Assembly (NCBI GenBank): GCA_031841125.1
Contig: CM063107.1
Location: forward strand, 26,492,499 to 26,556,498
Reading direction: 5' to 3'
From: Acanthococcus lagerstroemiae
Lineage: Eukaryota; Arthropoda; Insecta; Hemiptera; Eriococcidae
Length of the DNA: 64,000 nucleotides
Positions 22,803 to 33,669 of the stretch are shown here, piece by piece (position 1 is the first letter of the stretch; each line of letters starts with the position of its first letter). The notes below the pieces were generated by a model that saw only the letters and a list, made by a program, of their open reading frames with translations, was not told where the DNA came from and did not search any database. A program made the translations under genes and the position numbers.

Positions 22803-25745
22803 TCTGAATCTGGGTGGCATTCGACAGTTTCCCCGACTGTAGGATAAAAATAAATAAATAAAACTTTACAATTATACAAATTTTTAAGAAAATCTTCATT
22901 CTGAATTTACAGGAAAAAGCAAAAAACGTGAAGTAAAAGAAAATTTAAAGAGAAAACGTCGAAATTCTTCCCGACTGTAGAAAATTCCCGACTTTAGAAT
23001 TTCTACATAGTCGGGATTTCCCGACTGTAGATAACGCAAGCTTATTACATTATAAATATAACGCCGGGCCGGCCTTGTATCTGATGATCTTTCTCAACTC
23101 TCATACGCTATAACTAATTTTTCTGTTTCAAAAAAAATTTACAGGTCAGAAAAAATAATTCGGTCGGTACTCCTCAGAATTAAGGGGAAAAAACACCAAG
23201 CACAACTGAGTCACATACACTGAAGTTCTATCCAACATGACACCTTACAAGAGCTGTACAAGCAAAAAAGTCTTTCACATTTCGGGGGAGGAGAGAAGGG
23301 CTATACCTCACGTTTTCGTTGTGAGTCAGCTGCCCTCCAACACCACAGGATCACCACCAGTGGTTCTAACACACAAAACTGTTTTCCAAGCCGTCAAAAT
23401 TGCAGTCAGTATAATAAAGACAAGCTTTTGTTTTGCAAATGACCCAAGATCTCTCAACTTTCAACTTTACTTTTGTGTTACCTTTTACAGACAGGGGAAT
23501 GACTATAAAAGTCCAGGGATCAAACACACTTGTATTTTCGTAATTTTTAGGCTTAAAAAAACAATACGGAGTTTAAATGTTTTCTTCGTATCAATGACGG
23601 TAGACAAACCGTTTTTATCGCAACAAAATCCCTCAATCAACTTTATTTTTTGCCTTCCACGGTTTTTAATTTTTTAAACTAAAATTTGACCATCGCAGTG
23701 AAACTTTTCCGAATAATAATTAAAAGTTTTAAGCGCCCTATTTCGTAAATTTTTCGCCCGCTAAAATTGCTTCTTGCAACTTAGACTTTCGAGCGATTAC
23801 AACAACGATTAAAATTTAATTTTACAGCAGCACGAGAATGAAATTCCATTGCCTTAATTACCTTGTCACTCGTTAGAATTAATTTAAAAAACAATTTTCC
23901 AGTCACGTTGTCGGGATGGCGCAATTGCTTTATTAAATATCGACGATTCGCGAATGAAGACTTTCTTTTCTCTTTTAATTAAAAATGTATATGAACGAAA
24001 GCTACACAGTATACAAGTTGTATAAAAACAGAAAGCACGAAAAGTCGCAATAAATAAAACTCGGGTGAAACTTTTATTTGGTTTTCGCGACAACTGAATT
24101 TCTTTAAAAACGAAGTTATATTCAATTTCACCCTCTCTTTATATTTTTGTTATGAATTTCGAAGTCGTTCGCAGTTAAGTTTATGTCGAGCGAATTTGAT
24201 TTCCTTGGCAATATTCAAAATTCCGCGTTTTATGATTTATTCGCAGATATCGCAGATGTTATTTGGAACAAGTTCGTTCGCTTTTTATGGCATTTGTATT
24301 TCCCCATTGCCGCGAATTTATGGTACCATTTTCCCGCCCTGTTCCGTATCCTAAACATCTCGCACCGACTGAATTGTATACGTTACCAACTAATTGAAGA
24401 GCTCGTTCCCAAAGCGGCTCAAGTCAAAAAAAGTTATTTTTCAAAATACGGTAACTGTTTTCCTACTCATTCTCTGTCGCTTAGCTGGAAACTCCTTGAC
24501 TTGGACCACCTTGGAAGAGTAAAATGTGTTCGATAATGCTAAAACGAAGGTTTCTAACTGATATAACGATTTTCCCCATAAGAAGTTGTACTATGTTGCA
24601 CACTGTCGAAATTTACTTCGATTTTATTACCGTTTGTGGTATTGTAAAAATCAACTTCCTTTTTATTGCATTCACTAGAACATTGAAATTTTGGCATAAC
24701 AACAATACAGCAGTCGTCATAAATCAATTTCACATATTTTGGCATTGCGTCTCTCTGGAAGATTTTCGACTTAGGCCACTTTGGAAACCAACTACTTTTT
24801 TAAATCATTGGTAACGCTGGAATAAAAGGAAACGGGAATGTATGGAAACTTACCCTTTATAGCTTTCATTTTGTACCACAAGATGGCGTATCAAACTCAC
24901 TTTCGACAAAAACTGACTTATGTCACTTCGGAAAAGAGCTCTTCATTGTAAATGTATATTAGTAACCATACCAATACATGTTTACAACAAAATATCGATG
25001 GGAAGTGTACATGTAGCTAAACCTATACAACATAGGCCACTTTACTGGTGACGTCATCGTGCAAAGCCTTTTTGTTTCCGCACCGTGAGAGAGTCATTTT
25101 TCGACAAGAACACTACACAACAAACTGAGATTTTTTTGGAAACCACATAACTAATCATTACGATGTTAATTCCTCCTCATTAGTAGATGTTTTCAATTGA
25201 AATCAAACCAGTTTTTTGTTTAGCGTATATTTTTCACCGTCGAACAGTCCTGCAACTTTCACACGAATAAGACAAGTTTCAAAAGTTTCCTGCTCTGTGA
25301 AATAGACAGACGTAGATAACATTTATGTACTCTTTTGCTCTTCAGACTTCAAGATATTATAAATACGTTAATTTTTCAACAGATGGTGCGAGCACGAGCC
25401 GAAATGACTAATTTTCATTGATAAATGAACACCAAAAAAGCGTTAAATTTATTCAGTGATTAACTGATAAGCCGAACATTGATTTACCCTCTCCGAAATG
25501 TATAAAGAAACTGGTGACATTAATTTTAACCGATGAAAGATAAAAAATCAGTGCGTGTCGGTCTGTGTGTTGATTCGTCATGCTGCATAGCAGGGTATGG
25601 GTGCAGAACTTGGCGTAACAAAAGCTGTATGTATATCTACGTATACATAATATACTGCAAATCAAAAGACCCGATAAGTTACCCACTTTCTTTAGGGTGA
25701 CTGAGATAATTATTGCGAATAGTCCACACTCAAGTAATGAGTTTG
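22803..25745. other. AT-rich stretch without a supported gene
   Basis: Near 22830 and 22970-23030 the phrase TTCCCGACTGTAG recurs with inverted echoes, a small local repeat. Frames of 146 codons (23237-23677) and 117 codons (24183-24536) exist on the + strand but have no recognisable domain, signal peptide or splice context. A CTTGGACCACCTTGGAA-type phrase near 24500 is echoed near 24770 and 25032. Nothing is annotated as coding. Confidence 0.35.
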
Positions 25746-25748
25746 AAT

Positions 25749-26370
25749 GAAGAACTAATAAGGAGATGAATAAATTCTAGGAAAAACTTCTGGGCTTTAA
25801 AAAAGATATTTACAAAAGTAAAATGTACCACTAAAACTAAAAATCCAAGCTCTAGAAAAATGTACAACTCCAGTGCTTATATATGAGGCACAAACGGGAC
25901 GACAACGGAAAATCAGCTCTGGAAAATCGGAGGTACACAAATAGCCATGGAAAGGACAATTTTAGGAGTCAAGCTCAAGAGAAAAGATAGAATAAGTAAC
26001 GCGGAAATAAGGAAAAGAATCAAAAAGCAAAAGACTGTAGATACGTTGCCAAATAACTGAAAACGGTGTGCAGGCCATGTAGCCAGGGGAGGGGACGACA
26101 AGTGGAAAAAAAAAGTTATGGACTGGACGCCATGGGAGGGTAAAAAAGGATGGGAAGACCAAAAACAAGGTGGGTGGAAGAAATTATTCAACGTGGAGAG
26201 GTGGCATGGAGGAGAGACACCAGAGAAAGGGAACGCTGGACCAATGTAGGGGAAGCAAGATGCTATGTTGTTCTTACTTTAACTCTATGCTGAGTTAGTT
26301 CGTACAAGGACAGTATTATAAACTTCTGCCAAGAGATGTAAGAATAAAGCCTGTTTCATTTCATTTCAAT
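25749..26370 (+). pseudogene. RTE-like non-LTR retrotransposon C-terminal remnant, copy 1
   Basis: In shifting frames the text reads FWALKKI, then TILGVKLKRKDRI, then CAGHVARGGDDKWKKKVMDW. After a frame change near 26150 it reads GRPKTRWVEEI and RERERWTNVGEA. The sequence GHVAR, W-x-x-x-V-x-x-W, GRP-x-TRW and R-x-RW-x-x-x-GEA is the usual C-terminal tail of RTE/BovB-like endonuclease-reverse transcriptases widespread in insects. Stops and frameshifts are numerous, so this is dead. A polyadenylation-like AATAAAG occurs at 26344. It is collinear with the copy at 62417-62939 and retains nothing upstream of about the RT thumb. The 92-codon frame on the opposite strand is a shadow. Confidence 0.8.
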
Positions 26371-26379
26371 TTCACAACT

Positions 26380-26475
26380 TACGGACACTCTCCCTAGCCG
26401 GATACTCCCCTACAACGAACACTTTCTACGGTCCCGTCCGTGTCCGCTGCATGGAGGTTTTACTGTATAATGTAG
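26380..26475. repeat. Single pogo-like terminus
   Basis: The phrase CGGACACTCTCCCTAGCC and a later GTCCGTGTCCGCTGCATGG lead into AGGTTTTACTGTA, which is the inverted form of a TACAGTAAAACCT end. This resembles one terminus of a Tigger-type element. A matching left end was not found. Confidence 0.45.
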
Positions 26476-26964
26476 GAAAATCATATAGGAAATTCTACGT
26501 GGAAATTATCGGGGAAGCACATGGCGGGGGGGGGGGGTGATATTACGTTGTCACATGCACATACATAGAGAAATACGAGGGTAATCCGTTCGCCGCCCGG
26601 CTTACCTCTGTTTGATGTGTAGACTTACAGATGGACTATGGACGTTAACAGAAAGTTCTGTCCTTGGGGGTAAGGGGAACGACAATGAAAAAAAGTTACC
26701 GATTGTACAATTTTTCTTAGGCTCTTTTCGGAAATTACAATTATGTCTTTAACCTTTTCCAGGTTAAGTCATCGTCGCTTAGGTTATTTCGAAAAGTTTC
26801 GACAGGACCGTCAATGTTTTTCAATCGCCACTTAAAGGCCACGTTACTGATCAGTTCCAAAAGATCGCCAATGTTTCCAAAACCACTTTCAAAAGTTAGG
26901 TTCAACCATTTTCAGGTTTCGTCATTTTATCGTTTGATATGTACATGAAAATTAACTACTGGCA

Positions 26965-27165
26965 GAGACGAAACTTGACTTTCACAGTGGGGGGGGGGTG
27001 GAGAAGGAAAATTTACCGACAAATTTTTTTTAAATTAAAAACTCGCCGTTAAATTTGCCGATTTTGTAATTACAATATAATAAGCAAACAAACAAACGAA
27101 CAAACTTTCTCAGAAAGTGAAAAATTCAAATGAACAGTTTCAAAATTTGCTAACTGCCAAATTAT
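26965..27165 (-). repeat. Dispersed repeat family R1, inverted copy
   Basis: On the - strand this matches the 3.9- and 4.4-kb units: a block with GCCAAATT and TTAGCAAATTTTGAAACTG, a TGTTTGTTTGTTTGC tract, then AAATTTGTCGG and a final CTGTGAAAGTCAAGTTTCG block. A run of Gs at 26990 marks the same place as G-runs in the other copies. It is non-coding. Confidence 0.65.
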
Positions 27166-27439
27166 TGAAGGCAGGGACGTACCGATAAGGGGGCGAGGGC
27201 CACAGGAAAATTTACCATTTCAGTCAGGCGAGTTTAAAAAATCTAACAAATTAGTTGTTTTTTTTTTTGCTTTGACATTTGGGAATTGAGTTGAGAGGTT
27301 GGGAAAACCCAACAAGTCAAAAGGTTTTTCTTCTTTTGCATTGATACTTGGGAATTTTGAGTTGAGTCAGTTGGAACCTTCACAATTTTTACCCCCCCCC
27401 CTTCCCTCAAGAAAAACGCTTCGGTACGTCCCTGGACTC

Positions 27440-28710
27440 CAGAACTCAGAATGGGATCCCAAAGTGGATAGACTATCGACGTTAATTACTGACTTTAAGG
27501 GTAGTTGAATTCGAACATGCGCTAAATTTTGAATCTGATATTCAAGCTTAAAAGACCCCATAAATCGAAATTACCAAGCACTAATTAGTTTTTACAAATC
27601 GAGTAGACTATTGAAGTGGAGAGTTCTTACGATCTTAAATTCAAATTAACGGACTGTTTTTGAAAATGCTAAAGATCGCTGATACATTTTCATCATTACT
27701 AACATCCTAATCCCTTGAGAAAGGGTTAAATCGTCAAATGCCAAATTTTCAAAAGCAGCATATTTTATGATTTTATGAAAAATGATTGAACTATCGCAGT
27801 GAAAGTAGTTTTATTTCCATTTTCTTGTTTGAGGTGGGAGGGGGGCTGTTACAAATTTAGTAATGACCCTTGGATCTTTGATTGGACTTCATCATTCTTA
27901 GGTTACGAGAGAACTTTTGCGGGTAATGTTGAAGAAAAAACTCATTACGGCTTGCATCTTTACGAGCCACCATTTGAAGTCCAAAGTTGACAAAAATTAA
28001 TTGACGTTGAAAACCCAAGTAATCTATTGAAACTGCGACTATTGTAATTCCTAATTTTGGTTCAATTTCATAGTTTTTGATTTATAAAGACTTGAATATT
28101 CCCCTTATAATAACTCATACTTGGATAATTTTGAAATTTGTCCTCCAATTTGAATTTTGGTAATTTGATGGTTATGAAAATGTTGAAAGATTAAATCAAG
28201 TTCGTTCAATTTCGACTCTCATTTTGGTGTTTGGGGCTTACCCGAGAGTCAATATCGAAAATTTATGGCGTTGATGGAATTTCCAAATCAGGCGACCTCT
28301 CCTCTCCTCTCCCCTTCCCCATTTCGATATTTGATTCGGTTTCCGGGAAGTCAATTTTAATCACTTCTGGAGACCAGTTTTGGCTTTTGAAGCCCGAATC
28401 GGGAATCCAAGAGAAATCTGAAGAAATTTTCGAATTCAGCAACCCAGTAAATTCTAATACTTTATTCGATTTCCTAAAAATCAATTTTCATTTTGGGGCC
28501 CAAATCGCAGTTTTATAGAAACTTTTGAATTTAGCGATGCGAAAAACTGCTCGTATTTTGATTCGTTATTCAATTCTCCAAGAATAGAGAACTCTAAAAG
28601 TCAATTCAGGGTTTAAAGAAGAATCTTCTGGTGAAATTTTTGAAATCAACGACCCAAAAACTCCTATTTTAGTGATCTTTCCATAAAATTTCAAGTTTAG
28701 CTCTACTCTT
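27440..28710 (+). repeat. Degenerate ~100-130-bp satellite (locus 2)
   Basis: The phrase series TTTCGAATTCAGCAACCCAG (28427), CTTTTGAATTTAGCGATGCG (28521) and TTTTTGAAATCAACGACCC (28636), each followed by a CTCCTATTTT-like block, marks three successive units. A weaker start is near 27500-27560. GGGGCCCAAATCG and GAAGCCCGAATCGGGAATCC are the matching upstream blocks. The spacing is 94-115 bp. Related units lie at 14540-15010. Frames of up to 95 codons follow the repeat and are not regarded as genes. Confidence 0.5.
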
Positions 28711-28719
28711 GCTTAATGG

Positions 28720-29100
28720 GAGGGATTTTTTTTTTTATCGAAAAAGAAACGAGACCTTGGCGTCAGAAATGCCGAATTAAGGAAAAAAACTTTCATTCTT
28801 TTCCCATTCAGAATCGGCTCATCTTCATTCTTTGCGAAAAAGAGAAAAAAGGAGGAAAATGAGAGTGAGTGCATTCCTCAATTCAGCATCTCTACTTGCC
28901 ATTTAAAGACCCCAGTTTGTTCCACGTCGATCGGATTTTGGAATAAAAATGGGTGTGGGGATTATCATTTTACAGTTTGTATAAAAATTAACGGTTAGTG
29001 TTTTTATTCACTAACAAGGCCGAATTTACCTGACTGCCAGCTATGTGCTAATTTTTTTACCACCCCCAAAAATATACGTAAAATAAATCCCAGTTTATTC
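28720..29100. other. AT-rich stretch without a recognisable gene
   Basis: No gene, RNA or element end was recognised. Confidence 0.3.
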
Positions 29101-29104
29101 GTAT

Positions 29105-30055
29105 TCATTTTTTCATCCCCCAGGCACTTACATTTGCTCACATGAGCATACCCTAATCTGGGAGGGTAAGCTGGAAGGATGTTAGAAATACTTGAGAGGA
29201 ACACACAACTTCCTTTGCACATTAAGATGGTCGTTATCTTACTCTTGGTGATATTTTTTTCTGAATTTCCTTTGATTCGTCTCCTAAGTTGGTTCCAATA
29301 GAATAAAAAATTAAAAAAAAAAAAAAACCTGCAAAGTATTAGGTTAATCGGATGAGAGGAATATAACACATGGAGTTTCGACTTCGACTTTTGCTTCAGA
29401 CTAAATTTCCCTCGTATATTCACCAGAACCAAAACCCGTAAATTGAACAATAGAAATTTTGCTATCGGATTCAGCTTGTGACACTGGAAAATAGGTCTTT
29501 TGCTTTCAACTTTTAGAATTTAAAAAAATGTTCAACTTTCTCAAATTTCTAGCTCTAGGTTAAACGGAGAATGTAGTAAAAACAGAATAGTCATTGAATT
29601 TCGAAATTTAATGTTTGCTATCGACTTTCAGATTTTCGAAATGTCTTCCATATTTCAGCTTTGTATCAACCGTTCAGATAACGTTCGATACTCAGCTTAT
29701 GAAACTTACCTTCGGCTTTTGACTGACTAGTCTCTGACAGAAGTCCAGGGTACTCCATTTTCAGAAACGAAATTTGACTTTCAGGTTGGGGAGGTGGAGA
29801 AGAAAAATTTGCCGACAAATATTTTGATTTTAACTAAAAATTCGCTGAAAAAATTTTAACAAAATCATAAATTTGCCAATTTTTTAATCCAAATAATTTT
29901 TAATTAAAAAAAAACAAAAAAACAAAAAAGCAAACAAACAAACAAACAAACAGACATCCATAAAAAAATGAAAAATTCAAATAAACAGTTTCTAAATTTG
30001 CCGACTGCCAAATTATTGTGGGGGTGTTCAACCCCCACACCTCTAGAGTTTCGCC
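29105..30055 (-). repeat. Dispersed repeat family R1, long inverted copy
   Basis: The segment 29105-29305 is the inverse of 4165-4350, with shared landmarks including GAGCATACCCTA, GGAAGGATGTTAGAAATAC and GATTCGTCTCC. The segment 29760-30055 is the inverse of 3905-4140, with AAATTTGCCGACAAATA and GCCAAATTATTG. Between them lie about 430 bases absent from the 4-kb copy, where a long T-run marks the junction. The 4-kb copy may therefore have lost this interval. The (CAAA)n tract near 29930 is a local microsatellite. No coding capacity is visible. Confidence 0.65.
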
Positions 30056-30169
30056 CCTCGCTACTGGCGTATAATAATGGCTAAATTGCTAGAGTACATT
30101 CGCCGCTTCACTTTTGCCAATTTGACGTTAGCTAACCCAACAAGTTGACCATGAAGAGAATCAGCTATA

Positions 30170-30655
30170 CAGTGCGGTACTTCCCTATAACGAACTTCTA
30201 TATAGCAAAATTATCTATATAACGAGATTTTTCGCTGGTCCCTTGGAATTTCTATTCAAAAAAGTTTCTTCATAATGAAAGAAAATTTCTATATGTAACG
30301 AACTATTTTTCACCCTTCTTAGCTCGAATGCTAGAATCACATTGAAAACATGTACGATACGTTCTGGTAATTTCACGCTTATGCACGTTCGACGACTAAA
30401 ATGGTAACGAGAACTGCACAGTATGTATGGGTGGGCATTTCTTTTCATTAAAAGTTCTCAGTTTCTCGTGTGCATTCCACCTAATTAATAATACTCCTTA
30501 TTATTTACATACAGTATGCATAAAGTTTATCTTTACTGTACATGTACATATAAACATATAAACTGTAATTTAAAAAAAAAAAAAAAAAAAGGATTTCTAT
30601 ATAACGAAGTTTTTCTTTGTCCCCCTTGGAAGTTCGTAATATGGATGTTCCGCTG
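30170..30655. mobile_element. Pogo/Tc1-type MITE with TATAACGAA ends (486 bp)
   Basis: The left end is CAGTGCGGTACTTCCCTATA, then ACGAACTTC. The right end, read inverted, is CAGCGGAACATCCATATTAC, then GAACTTCC. TA lies immediately outside on both sides (30168-30169 and 30656-30657). Internal TCTATATAACGA phrases occur near both ends. The ends fit the CAGTRGAACCTCTATATAACG type common in pogo/Tigger-like elements. The interior is AT-rich and non-coding, with an A-run near 30571-30590. Confidence 0.8.
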
Positions 30656-30889
30656 TAGTATACTTCACTAATCAAGAAATTTGCTTTTTTTTTTGCATTA
30701 ATAGCCAGAGATACAGGGATAATTTTCAAAGGAACATCGTAGATTGAAATTTTCTATCGATGGAATCTGTTTTCCTTGCCCTTTTCTCGTCAGACTCTGT
30801 TCACCCCCACAACGTACACGGCATCGCAATACTTCTAAATTGGAAGCCGAGGCTAATTAAAGGTTTCTTGAGAGCACAGGGGGAGGGGG

Positions 30890-31865
30890 TACACAAGCCG
30901 CGAACCGCTCGTCTCTGTGTGCGTCGATTCATTGAAACCCCGCATCGTCTTCGCCACCCACCAGTCCCCCAAGCGGCGTCAGCGCAGCTACGTTGGCAGC
31001 GCGACGGTGGTACGGCGGTGCGGCGACGAATCGAAAAGCGAAGCCTTTAATTGTTATAATCGAAAAGGTGACGAACAATATGAACTTTACCGCGGATTGA
31101 TTGAAAAGCAGGGCGAACCGTCGGCGTTGCGACACGATCGCTCGGCGCGGTGCGGCGCAGCGCGGCGTGGCGCGAAAATGGGCGTGAAAAGTCGTTAATT
31201 ACAAAGGTTGGAAAAAAAGGCGGGCGTCGAGACGCGACGGACGAATGGAAAGCGAAGCGAACACCTATGCGACTATCCATTATCGTCGGGCGACGGCGAA
31301 AGTGGGAGAATATCCCGCTCTTCGATTTCCCGCTCTTTGATTTCCCGCCACACAATGTCGGTCTTCCCGCTCGACGAAGGGCGGGACCCGAAACGTGACT
31401 GCCGCAGCGAACAGGCGAGTGGCACATCCGAGAGCAAAACGCTGCACCGCAGTAACGATAATCCAGTACGGTCGTCCTTGTCCCGGGTTACGAATTCACG
31501 AATTTTTTTTGGCCTCCTTCAAAAACGAGTGTCTGTTGCCCGCGAATTTCGAGTTTTTCGCGCGCCCGTTTCCATTCGCGATCATTTTTTTTTTTTCTCC
31601 AAAATATTTGCAGTATAATACATCATTTCGCGCTGTGGTCCGCTTCGGCGTTACATATACGTGCGACCCCTTGCCCACTTCCCTCGTTCGAGATTGAAAT
31701 TTCGGCCTGATATGGATATCGATTTGGCTCGCGAAGTCCTCGCCGCGATGGCAGACAATTGGTGCGCGGGTTTCGAATAAATTGTTAACAAATTTCTGTC
31801 ATATCATCGCGTTCGGTTGATCAGTGTTCGGACGCCAATTCACGTGCTCGAAATCATTATCGATG
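30890..31865 (+). promoter_or_regulatory. CpG-rich island and likely promoter/5' region
   Basis: From about 30890 the base composition changes abruptly to CpG-rich (CGCG, GCGGCG and CGACGG blocks), continuing into the exon at 31866. The AT-rich DNA on both sides lacks this. A possible splice acceptor (pyrimidine tract then TTTGCAG) ends at 31613, so 31614 onward could be an exon preceded by an upstream non-coding exon. An arthropod-type initiator TCAGT occurs at 31821-31825, about 40 bases before the start codon, as an alternative. Neither is proven. The open frames in this interval, on both strands, differ in every frame and look like composition artefacts. Confidence 0.5.
31712..31780 (+). 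other. Possible upstream ORF (22 codons)
   Basis: ATG at 31712 opens a frame of 22 codons (MDIDLAREVLAAMADNWC then AGFE) ending at TAA 31778-31780. If the transcript starts at or before the acceptor at 31613, this would be an upstream ORF about 83 bases before the main start. If transcription starts at 31823 it would not be in the mRNA. The composition is reasonable, but nothing confirms translation. Confidence 0.25.
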
Positions 31866-32259
31866 ATGGTTTTGGAATCACAAGGGCTGCCTCCGCCGTT
31901 GAGACTGTACGCGGCCGCGGCAGCATCAGCCGGTGGAACTGGTAACAACAATATGTGCTTCCAGCCGAATCCGATTTTGCCGCCGCATCCGCTATTCCCG
32001 CATTTCGCCGCCAGATTCCCGATCAACTTGGCGGCCGGATTCGCGGCCGGCCTGCCGCCCTTTCTCAGTCACCAAGGTTCGGCTTTACGGTTCGGAGCCG
32101 CCGCCAATCAGATCTTGTCTTCGCGCAATTTGGAGCAGAATATGGGCTGCGGCAATATGAACCGGCCGGACGTGTCGGCCCAAAGGAAGCGACAACGCCA
32201 GTACACGGCCACCCCGACCAGCGACGACAGCGCTTCTGAGAGCCACTCGCCCAGAAAAG
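31866..32259 (+). CDS. First coding exon, putative developmental transcription factor
   Basis: ATG at 31866 has A at -3 and G at +4, better than the adjacent ATG at 31863. It opens 131 codons plus one base and ends at AAG|GTGAGT (donor at 32260), a canonical splice site. The protein starts MVLESQGLPPPLRLYAAAA and has a short alanine run. A Pro/Phe/Leu-rich stretch follows (LPPHPLFPHFAARFPINLAA near residues 38-60). The exon closes with a basic patch (QRKRQRQY) and an acidic Ser-rich tail (TSDDSASESHSPRK). Low-complexity N-terminal regions of this kind with a late basic/Ser patch are typical of insect homeobox and other developmental regulators, with the DNA-binding domain in later exons. No such domain lies in this exon and I could not name the gene. 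Codon use is GC-rich, unlike the surroundings. The remaining exons were not found in this window. Confidence 0.7.
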
Positions 32260-32274
32260 GTGAGTCCTAGTTTC

Positions 32275-33665
32275 AAAACCTCTGAGTTAGCGGGGGTAGA
32301 TCAGTACAAATTTCTCTATAACGACAAAAAACTTCACTCGCCTTTGCAACTGTTGCTCTCAGCCAAGATGTTCGCTTACACAAATGGAAGCTTTAAGAAT
32401 GGCTAAACTTCACTTTTCCTTTGCAACTGTTGTTCTCAGCCGAGATGTTCTTACACCAGAGGAAGTTTGAAGACCTGCTCGTTTTCTATGTCAGAGCTGA
32501 AAACCTCAATCAATGCTACTATACAAACAGTCGATGGCTAATAATACTTGTATACCTGATAGTCTGTTGTAACGCACCTATCCTGTATATTTAAGTATAC
32601 CGAGTGTCAATGCTCTGCGCAAATACGTCATTTGTTCAAAATCCAGTCGATGGTGACATGCACAAAAGGCCTAATGACATTTTACTAATTTTTCAGGAGG
32701 GCAATTTGAAAATTTAACCAATTTCCGCGCACTGTCCCGTACTCCATTTTATTCACGTTACTCCTCAAATAGGAGGAATAAGAATTGCTGACCCTTCAGT
32801 ATGTGTCAGTGGGAAAAAAAAGTTTAAACTCTTGTACTGATGGCACTCTATAGTCCTTCCATAAAAATTACGACGCACTTGATAAAGTTAGCGCGAATAA
32901 TTATTTCACTTGATACATGTGTCTAGAATTTCAAGCGCACTTAGCTCATCTGACATGATGGTACATTTGTTTGCCAAGCCAAATGTATCAAGTGCCATGT
33001 AAAACCTTATTCATTCATTTACAATATCTGTGCACGATCAATACAGTTTTCGATGCACTTGACACATTTGAGTACCGCTGCCTGGGGGTGAAATGGTGAA
33101 CTATTTCGTTCTGTTATCAATGCAGACTGATAGTCTGCCTGCTGACCCCTGCTTACCTCCTTTGTTTCTGTATCCAACTCATTTTCGACCAAAACGTCAC
33201 TTTTAGGCATTTTGTGCATGTCACCATCAGTCTATATGGCCTGACTCCTACATCAAATTTTAGATTAGTGGAATGAAGAGCACACGTGCCAAATGTAGCC
33301 ACCAGGCGCTAATTTCCCAATTTTTAAGGTGAATTGTTTGTAGAAATTCAGAAAATCATCTGGCAACACTATTCGTATTTGATTCTATTCTGCGAATTTA
33401 AGAGATTTAAGAAATATCAACATTGCCGGGGAACTTCCATTCCGAAACCTTTGAGTTAGCTGGCAACAGATCCGAATGAACTTCTGCCTAAGTCCAAGAA
33501 ACTTTAACTTTGCATTTGCAGCTGTTGCTTTTAGCTGAGATTAAAACCTCAATCAGTACTGAAAAAGACAGTGATACACAACAGACATGTGAGGACTAAT
33601 TACAAGAGATAGTTTTGTTGTAACTCACCCGTGTACACTCAAGTATACCGGTTGTGCTAGATTTT
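32275..33665 (+). repeat. Intronic ~1.17-kb-spaced direct duplication
   Basis: The text at 32280-32600 and at 33450-33660 share, in the same order, CCTCTGAGTTAGC or CCTTTGAGTTAGC, CTTTGCAACTGTTGCT, AGCTGAGAT, a GAAAACCTCAATCA block, TTGTAACGCACC or TTGTAACTCACC and AAGTATACCG. This is an old duplication in the likely first intron. The first copy also contains an internal echo (CAACTGTTGCTCTCAGCC at 32350 and CAACTGTTGTTCTCAGCC at 32427). It is non-coding. Confidence 0.6.
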
Positions 33666-33669
33666 ATAA

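Noticed and set aside
29004..29450. 148-codon - strand frame
   Set aside because: It overlaps the dispersed R1 repeat and a long A/T-run and has no known domain.
31200..31420. Repeated CCCGCTCTT-TGATTTCCCGC text that might be a regulatory repeat
   Set aside because: Only two adjacent copies (near 31316-31347), too few to call an array.
31047..31427. 126-codon - strand frame in the CpG island
   Set aside because: CpG-rich DNA leaves several frames open on both strands here; overlapping frames are equally plausible, so it is a composition artefact.
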